From Hedera helix (Eukaryota; Streptophyta; Magnoliopsida; Apiales; Araliaceae), in assembly GCA_947179155.2 (NCBI GenBank), contig OX359266.1, positions 48,412,039 to 48,476,038 of the forward strand: a DNA stretch of 64,000 bases, read 5' to 3'. The position numbers were made by a program, and so were the translations under genes. This document shows, piece after piece, positions 1-9,900 of the stretch (positions are counted from its first letter, which is position 1; each line of letters starts with the position of its first letter). The notes beneath the pieces were generated by a model that did not search any database, had not been told where the DNA came from, and saw only the letters and a list, made by a program, of their open reading frames with translations.

Positions 1-3000
1 AACGATGGTAATCACCTCGTAGCGATTCTTCTCATATTCATTCATAAAGTTAGCAGCTATGACAGTCCAAGAAGGTCCAAATATCTCCTGAAATTAAATT
101 GATTATTAAAAAACAAAGTTAGCAAGCTAAACTAAAGGAGAAGGGTAAGAAATACTTCAATAATGAGCGGACCAAATTATATTCAGGAAGCCCTGATTTG
201 ACAGTGAACATTTTTGGTTTTGCAAGGAACCAAATTAACCTTTAAAGTTTCCTGCAGAATGTAGGGACGGCTCAATCGATCGAAATCCCATATTCCCTCT
301 TTTTCAAGCTCATCCTAAAAAAAGAAAACAAAGAATATATTTTTACTTCATAAATTTTACCTCAATAGTTATTTTATATGAAAATAACGGGGAATATTGT
401 TTGAACTAGAAAGGTATATACCTGACTTAGAGGGATAGATGGGCGGAATTTCCCAACCAGACCTGTCATTGCATGATCTGGAAGCTCCCAGATTCTAAAG
501 AAACCTAATATGTGATCAATCCGGTATGCTGTGAAGTACTTTCCCATCTGCCGTGAAAAGGAAATGAAATTTGACAAAGATATCGTGTTACAAAGAGAAT
601 CTGACGTTCAAATATGTAAAGTAAGAAAGATTTGGAATCACACTATGAAGTGACAAACCTGTGTTAAACGAGCACGCCACCAAGCATAGTTGTCTTTCGA
701 CATCTCCTCCCAGTTATAAGTGGGGAATCCCCAATTCTGCCCATTTTTGTCAAAATAGTCTGGAGGTGCCCCGGTAGAGGTATTCATGCGAAACAAACTT
801 GGATACACCCAAGTATCCACACTATTACGGTCAACACCTATAGGGAGATCTCCTTTCAACACCACTCCTTTCTTCCTTGCATATTCCGCAGCTTCCAGTA
901 ACTGTCATTACCAAATAACATGACAACAAGTCCCTTTCTCTAAGAGAGTTTATTATGAAAAGGTCAGAGCTGCAGAGTAGAGGTAACAATAGTTTGCTTA
1001 CTTGTAAATGCAAATGGAATTGGATATAATAGTGAAAGCAAATTATATCATAATGGAAGCTGTCCTTTGAGACAAGTTTCTCTAGCTGAAAAAAGAGGAA
1101 TAAAATTGTTAAGAAGTTTGTTTGACGAAGTAGATTGAAAAGAAATCATATTATAAATTTGCCTATCAAAACTACTGACCAGAAAACAAAATAAATAGGT
1201 TGCTTATTAAAGTACTTGAACTCTCCATCGATAATTACTCACTCAGTCCCTTTTAGAGTGATTTCCTTCCTTTCTAAGATGTCCCTTAATAAGTGAACCC
1301 ATTCCACATATCAATGCTAGGATTTTTCAATTTGAGTAAATTGCCCTTATGAATGAGAAGATAAAAAGATAGAATTTTAAATATTGTGAACCTAATTTTC
1401 ATATATCAATGCTTTTTAAAAGGTATATTGGGAAACAGATTTAAGTCTTACCAAGTTCTTTTATTAAATAAAGACCCAAGAAATGTGTGAAATGGCTTCG
1501 CCATTCACTTCCAACTAAAAGAGAAAAGGCTGAGGACTTGAGGAATAACCTCAAGGTCGCTAGTTTCGATACCCATACTTGAGGCCAAATTACCTATAAA
1601 AAAATCATTTTCATGAACTACGTGCCAAGTGAAAAATATTCCTTAAAATTGGACAAATGGCTTAAGTCATAACACTTGATAATTAATCACTACTTTACAT
1701 CACTCAAAAGAACAATCATTTTCCCATCAAACCAAAAAGAAATCAAATCCATCATTACCTTGTTTCGTGAAAAATGAGAAAAGCGGCCCCATTGGCTATG
1801 ATCTGATGTATCAAAAAAATCACGCAAGAAACAGAAAGCTGCATAAGGTTTCAACCAATCCTGTTCCCAATCAGAAAAGAAATATGTAAATATCCCCCCA
1901 AAATAAAATTGTGCGCTTGAAGTTGAAGTTTATATCGGAGAGGTACAACTGAAGAAGCTATAACAATTAAAATTTAAAAGCATTAAGGAAAGAAAGTGCA
2001 ACACAATTTAAAATAGTACTCTGAATATTGTAAAAATGGCTCTACCTCATTCTGTGAAAAGAAACTCTGGAAGGTACTCGAATTTAGTATGATATCCTTC
2101 TCCAAATCAAAAAATTTCTTGGCAATTGAGAGCTTTTTAGCCATTGTAGCCTCATAATCCACTTGCTGCACGAATCAAAATGATACAATAAATGCAACGG
2201 TCATGATGGACATCAAATTCTCTACAACCTCGTCACTTTGAAAATATAGGAAAGGCTCATTATTTCAGTCTCTTCTTTTAAGCTTTTGAGTGATAAGAAT
2301 ATTTTTCTTGCTTCTCTTTGGGCTTCTTCTATGGGGGCCTTTAGAGGTATTTCTGTGTGTAAAGATTGGAGGGCTACACTTTTTTAAGTGCTCTTTTTTT
2401 ATTTTTGTTTTTTTTTAGTCCGTTGAGGGTAGACTTCTTGTTCCTCCTTTTATTGTATCATTTCTTTTCTATTAATAAAATTTCTTATTTATCAAAAAAT
2501 ATAATTATTCCAGAGAATAACAACTGCATACAGGTAGACATGCACATTCGGCCCGAGGCCCGTGACCCGGCCCTGGTCCGGCCTTGACCCGGCCTGGTCA
2601 ACGACCGGCCTGGTCAAAGCCTGGACCGGCCTGGCCCGGCCTGGAAGGCCTCTCGCAGACCGCCTTTTTTTCGTAACGATCCGGCCTGGACCGGCCTCCT
2701 CAAAAATCTGGCTCGGCCTGCGGCCCGAGGCCTGGCCCGGCCTGCCTCGGCCTCCGGCCCGAACAATAGCCCGGCCTGGCCTTCAACGCACCAAGTCAGC
2801 CATGATATGTTATATGTATAACAGAGAATGGATCAAGGAGTAAAGAGAACCAACAAGGCCTAAAAGTCTAGTTGCTTTGTGAGTGAATATTCTATCAATC
2901 AACTAATGTAGGCTGTCAAATCATTAGAGTCCAGAGTCCTACTAAGGCTTAGAAAGATGGAGTATTGTACAGCTAGTCAACTATTGTACTACTAATCATA

Positions 3001-3547
3001 TATATATATATATAATTGTGAATATAAACAATTAAGATCGATGGGTACTTTTCTTATGAAAACTGATACTGTTGCCATTTACTTCATATTTGGACATCTA
3101 TCTTAATTTTCAACGACATTAATGTCGGCAGATATCTACTTGCATGCAGATTACAAATTGTTTGAAAAATTTCGGGAGAATCTAAAGATTACAAATTTGT
3201 TGTCTTTATTTTTCAGGTTTAATTTTTATTTAGATAAAAAAAAAATTATGAATTTTTTTTCTTCTATATAATACTTATTTATAAATTTAATTTTTTCTCA
3301 TTTATGAGATTTAATTAATTATTGATATTGTATTAATAAATATAATATACTCATTAAGACGTAGCGTGGAATTAATTTTTAAATTTGCCTTCTACAAGTT
3401 TACTCATGAGTATATATATATATATATTATGTATGTGTGTGTCAGCACGTTGCATATATATATATATATGTATGATAATGATATATATATATATATATAT
3501 TATGTATATGTGTGTCAGCACGTTGCATATATATATATGTATGATAA

Positions 3548-3610
<63 letters not shown>

Positions 3611-6383
3611 GTATATGTGTGTCAGCACTTGGCAACATTGCAACGGTAACATGATATGCATATATATATTATGTATATATGATATATATATATATATATT
3701 AATTATACTGCTGCGTGTTGCTGCTACAGGGTCACTAATAGTCTGCTGCTGCCTAGTGCTAGTGCCTACCGCTGCTGATGACAGCTGACCAGTCAGCACG
3801 CGCCTGCATCCCTGCTGCCTCCTGCCGGATGCCTGCAAAGAAAAAACGGTCAAATTTTACCGGCTAGTTGGAGAACGGATATATATTTTTTTTTTGTATA
3901 AAATGAAGATAATGTAATGTATTAATACATTCACAATTATTCTCATTATATTCCAATCCTTTTAACATTCTTTTCTCTCTACATAAAGTCGATTATTTTC
4001 TCTCCACAAAATTTTAATTTCTTATTATTATTATAAATCTCAATTTGTATTATTAATACATTTTTTTTATTATACCCCTTATTATTATATTTTTACCCCT
4101 GTTATTATTATATTTTTACCCCTGTTATTATTATATTTTTATTATTACATTTTATTACAATATAATGGATTTCTCTAACACTGCATCCGGATCGCAAATT
4201 CCACAATTTATTCAAAACTACCAAAATAGCATTCAACCTGATAGCGGAACGAGTTCGAGTCCGTTATTTCCACGTCCTACCGGTGAACAAAACAAACGTA
4301 CGGCGCCAGTTTGGGAACATTTCATCGAAGTGTGGGCTGCCGATGGTGTTAAAAAGGCTCAATGCAAAATATGTAACGCCTTATTTGGTACTAAAGGCAA
4401 TAACACACTACAGCGACACTATCAATCGTGTTTACAAAAGCATAAACTAACCGATGAAAGCTCCCAAACACAAATTGATCGTTCCGGTCACAGTTGGAGT
4501 TATGATCAAATATTAGAAAAAGAGTTGCAAGCCAAACTAGTGATCGAGAAGGAGCTCCCATTCAATTTTTTTGCCGATCAGCGTTGTACTGAGTACATTC
4601 AATCCGGATTGCAACCAAAATATAAACAAGTAAGTAGGACGACTACTAAACGTGATGCTATTAAATTATATAATAAAGCTAAAAAAGAACTAATTGAATA
4701 TTTTGACAATTTTGACGGTAAAATTAGTTTAAGTAGTGATATTTGGTCTGCTAATCATCAACCTGGAGTTAGCTATATTTGTATGACTGCTCATTGGATA
4801 GATGTTGAAATGGTTATGCAAAAAAGAATTATAGGTTTTGAATTTTTTGAATTACCTCATACTGGTCAAACAATATATGGTCAAATTATGGAGATTATTC
4901 GTACTTTTAAAATTAAAAATAAAATAATGAGTATTAGTTTAGATAATGCAAGCAATAACACTAGTGCCGTTACCATGTTAAAAAATGATTTGTTACCTGT
5001 AATAAACGGTGCATTTTTTCATGTTAGATGTGTTTGTCACATAATAAATTTAATTGTTCAATCCGGATTCAATTATTTAGAAATGACTATATCTAAAATT
5101 CGTGATATGATTAAGTGTGTGTATGGTTCAAATAGAAAAATTCAAAATTTTAGACATTTTTGTCATGCAAGAGGAGAAAAATTTAAAAGAGTAAAATATG
5201 ATAATAACACTAGGTGGAATAGTACATATGATATGTTTAGAGATGTTTATAAACGTAAAAATATACTTATGGAGTTTTATAATACTTTGATAGTTCATGA
5301 AATAACAAACGAAGACTGGGATCTACTTGGTCAACTTTTAAGTATTCTTAAAGTTTTTAAAAAACACACAAAAATATTATCTGCTGTTTATTATCCTACA
5401 ATTCATCATGTTTTGTATGCATGTTTAGAAATATCATTTATTTTTAAAGAATTTAAAAATAATGAAATTTGGTCTCCCCTTATTTTGTCAATGGAAGAAA
5501 AATTTAAAAAATACTTTGAAGACATGCCAACTGTTATTACTTGTGCTGCTGCATTAAACCCAATTATAAAATTAGAAGGTGTAGAAAGTATTTTGGAAGA
5601 TATAGTTGAAAATATAGGTACTAGTAATATTGACAACCTTAAATTAAAATTTAATACTACATTTACTGAATTTTATAAATTGTATGAATCTGTATATTGT
5701 ACATCTATACGTGCACCGCCCCCTGCCCCTTCATCTTCTAAATATGCCAACTTATTAAAAACACTATCCAAGAAACCAAAAACTTCAACACACACGAGTA
5801 GTTTAAACGAACTTGGTTTATATTGTAGTACCGATTTTAGGAGTTTTATGACCGAAGAAGAATTTGAAAATTTTAATATCCTCGCATTCTGGAATAAACA
5901 TAAACGACAATTTCCTACTTTGGCCGCGATGGCTCGCGATTTACTAACTATTCAAGCTAGTACTGTAGCTTCGGAATCTTGTTTTTCTTTATCTGGCAGG
6001 GTATTAGATGAAAAAAGAAGCAGACTTAATCCAGAATCGTTGGAAATATGCATTTGTTATAGAGATTATCTAGCCGCGCAAAGAAGAATACAAGACGTAA
6101 TAGACGATCAAGATAGCTCTGACGATCTCGAAGTCGGAGCAGAAACTGTTGAAAGTTCAATTCCATAAGTATTGAAAATTTGAAGACATATATTTTAAAA
6201 TTTTGAAAACAAATATTTTTAATCGATGAAAACTTAATTATTGCTTAAGTTATACTTTAAAGTTAAAAACTTATAATTATTCATTATTGTAATTTATAAG
6301 TTGTAATTTGTAAATTTGTATTACATTACTTTTAATAAATACATGATTTTTTATTTCCTTTTTTAATAAGGACGACTCGCATT

Positions 6384-6438
<55 letters not shown>

Positions 6439-6853
6439 ATTTAAAAATACTTGTTTCAAATTAATATAAAATATATTTTTATATATTTAACAATATTTTT
6501 TTTATAATTATTTTAATTATACTTAATATTTTAAAATATATGTTATTTTAATAATATTATAAAAAAAATTAATTACATATATGTGTGTCAGTGTGTACGT
6601 TTAATAATATATATATCATATATGTACTATTACACTAATATATATATATATATATATATATATTAGTCTAATAGTCATTATGCATTTATGCATGTCAGCG
6701 TTACAGTGTATGTACTAATATATCATATATTATATGTACTTATGAAGTAATATATATATATATTAGTCTAATAGTCATTATGCATTTATGCATGTCAGCG
6801 TGTTACAGTGTATGTATGTACTAATATATCATATATTATATGTACTTATGAAG

Positions 6854-6937
<84 letters not shown>

Positions 6938-9900
6938 TATATCATATATACTGACATGGCGACATATAAATATAAATAGTGCATATATGATACATATATA
7001 TTTCTACATATAATATACTACATCTGTGTGTGACGTGTGAATGTGTGATGCCCTATATAGCTTGTCAGTTGTCACTATTGTTGAAAACATAGGTACATGT
7101 CATTTGTCTATAGTGTGTGACTGATTGAGTGTGTTTGTGTGGCGTGTCTTGTCTGATTGTCCTATCAGTCTCAACTATCAAGTCTTAAGTCCCAACTCCC
7201 ATTCTTCCAACCAAGCATATATGATAAACACTGATTAAAAAAAAAAAATACAACGTAATGGCCTGGCCTGGCCCGGGCCTCAGGCTGACGCAGGCTTACT
7301 TTTTATACGTAAAGCCCGGCCCGGCCCGGCCTCGTCTTCTAAACGTCAAAGCCTGGCCTGGCCTGGTCAACGGCCAAGGCCTGTCAAGCCCGGGCCGGAC
7401 CAGGCCAGGCTGGCCCGATGTGCATGTCTACATACAGGTAATACTCATAGTTATCAAGGCGACAAGTCAAAGCGAGACGACAGCCGGGAACTTAAGCGCT
7501 TAGACGACAAGGCGCCTGACTAGTCGTCCGCAAGTCGACAAGTCGTTAACAATGTAAATTTTATACCTATAAAATTATATATATTTAACATTTATATGAA
7601 TATTTATATATTTATATTTCTAATGATTTATCATATTCATGATGCAGGTTGAAGCATATCAAATCACAACAAGTATTAGACAAACAAACAAGACATTGTA
7701 AATTGTAATAATAAAACAAGTAAACACTAAACAGAGATAACATTGAAAAAAGAAAACATTGCATTAACTTGTATAATTTTTTTTATTAAGATGTTACATG
7801 CTGCAATTTTTTTTTATTTTTCATGCTGCAAATTTTTTTTTTTAATAAGATATTACATGCTGCAATTTTTTTTAATTACTTACTAGTTACTACCTATTAG
7901 TTATTACATTGCTATAATTTATACACTAAGTAAGCTATCAAGTATACACTATTATAATTTATACATATGTACTTTAGGAAATGCTTTAAATGCAAACAGC
8001 AAATATCCATCATATTTAAGTCTTTAAGAACACTGATTACTGAAGCTGTGAAGCAATAAACAATAAACAATAAATAACAGATGGTCCTCAGCAGTCAAAG
8101 CAGATTAATAATCAATAAAAAGGCAGCCCACGCATAATAAATAATAAACCGAAACAGCAGCCATGATACTGAAGCAATAAACAATAAATGGTCCACAGCA
8201 GTCAGAGCAATAAACAATAAAAAGGCAGCATCACACTAGTAATAAATAACAGGCAGATAGTGAGCATTGAGCAATAAATAGCTGAGTTATTTAGCCAAAA
8301 AAAAAACAGAGGTAGAGCCCAAGTAGAGAAGAAGCAAGAAGTGGATGTCTGGACGAGAAGAAGTTGAGAAGTCAAGAAGAAGAGAAGAAGAGAAGCATAC
8401 CAGCAAAGAGGTTGTCGGAGTGGCCGAAGTGAGTCGCCGGAGTCAGTAGAGGTACTTCTCTCCCTCACCCTCTCTCTATCTTAATCTCGATTCACAAATG
8501 TTTGCTCGGCTTGATCGATCGATTGATTAGGTTTTGTTTCTCCCTTGCGACTCGTTTGTTTCTCCTTTTATGCTCTTTCAAAGTTTTGATCCACTCGAAC
8601 TTTATTTTTATTTTTTAACCCAGTTAAGCTTCGGGTCGAACCACACCTGCTCCGACCAAGTCGATCGCTTAGCCATATAGTCGTCCAAGTTGCCTGAAAG
8701 TCGACCAAGTCGTCCATATTGATATCTGAACGCACGCCTTTCTCTTCTCCCACCAAGTCGCCCCGACGCTTTGCCCCTTTTTACCGACTAGACACCTAGT
8801 CGTCGCCTAGGCAACGCCTTGATAACCCTGGTAATACTCCTTCCATCCAAATCTAATGACCCTCTAAGTTGTGTTCGTTATAGACTTCATGATATGAATA
8901 TTTTTAAGATAGTTGAAAATACAACATATGATATATATGTTTACATCACATCTAAAATCCGAGCCAAGCACAGCCAAAAAAGATGGTCAGTCAAAATGCT
9001 AGGGGAGTAGCAAAGAAGGGTCAACGAAGAGCTCAATGGCCTCAAAGATCAATAGCAGCTCTTAAATGTTTTCTTCCATTAAACCTAAGATTTTACGTGG
9101 GAACTTTATAGCCGCAAAGAATCACATAATTGAGATTATGTGGTCGTCATTGACATATGCAGGGTTCAAATTCTAAAGCAGTATACAAGGTAGAGAAGTT
9201 TCTAGTTATTATCAGTCCTCACAAAAGACAAAGGAGATACTAGTTTACTATAAAACACAAGACAGACTAAACCAAGTTGCGAATGCAAATCTTCACTGAT
9301 AAAGGCAAGGGATGAGCAAAAGAGTTGCAAACAAAAAGGACGAGTTTGTAGTACTTGTAGTTTAATTTAGCACCAGTAGTATCAAGGAAGATTGGGACAA
9401 CTTATATAAGTGTAGGAAACACAAGACTTGAAGCTGGCAAAATTTATGCATTAAAATTTTGGCTGACCTTTCAAGCAATTCCCTCTTATATAGTTATATT
9501 ATTTCTTGTTCTTATGTGAAGTATAAACTTAAATCAATCTATCTAACGTTTTATTTAGAGAGTTTGGCATGATATAATGTAATTAGTCAAAGGGGATTTT
9601 ACCTTTCCATCCAGTTGTTCTCTTGCCTCCTGTATCTCTTGCTGCAAAAAGCAACGGAAAAATAGAATTAAAAACAGATTATTATGTCACTATGAAACTA
9701 CTGAAAATTTACTGATATAGCGATCAATAGAGCTGAGAAATAACAATTCACTAATTCTGCCTTATTTTCACGAATATAATATCATTTATGTTAAATAAAA
9801 AGTAAAAAGGTTATGATGACCACCTTAATATCCTCCGGGATATTTTCCGAAAGTGCCTGTACTCTTAGATATAAAGGGTGCAATGCACATACTGAGAGTG

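Larger units (their letters stand above)
2535..7430 (+). mobile_element. Complete hAT-superfamily DNA transposon, 4896 bp, with transposase
   Basis: The element is bounded by a perfect 8-bp target duplication CATACAGG (2527-2534 and 7431-7438). Its terminal inverted repeats are TAGACATGCACAT at the left and its reverse complement ATGTGCATGTCTA at the right. Each end carries 160-250 bp of GC-rich subterminal sequence made of GGCCTGG/CCGGCC-type words, in contrast to an extremely AT-rich interior. Long (TA)n arrays flank the transposase gene on both sides. The element sits in intron 8 of DPE2, with its transposase on the opposite strand to DPE2. Termini, target duplication and an open transposase together suggest a recent, possibly autonomous copy. 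Confidence 0.93.

Noticed and set aside
1490..1600. Possible SINE fragment (AGTTTCGATACCC B-box-like word)
   Set aside because: No A box at proper spacing in either orientation and no defined ends.
3366..3853. Several overlapping Ile/Tyr-rich open frames on both strands
   Set aside because: They are translations of (TA)n and (GT)n repeats inside the hAT element, with no coding signal.
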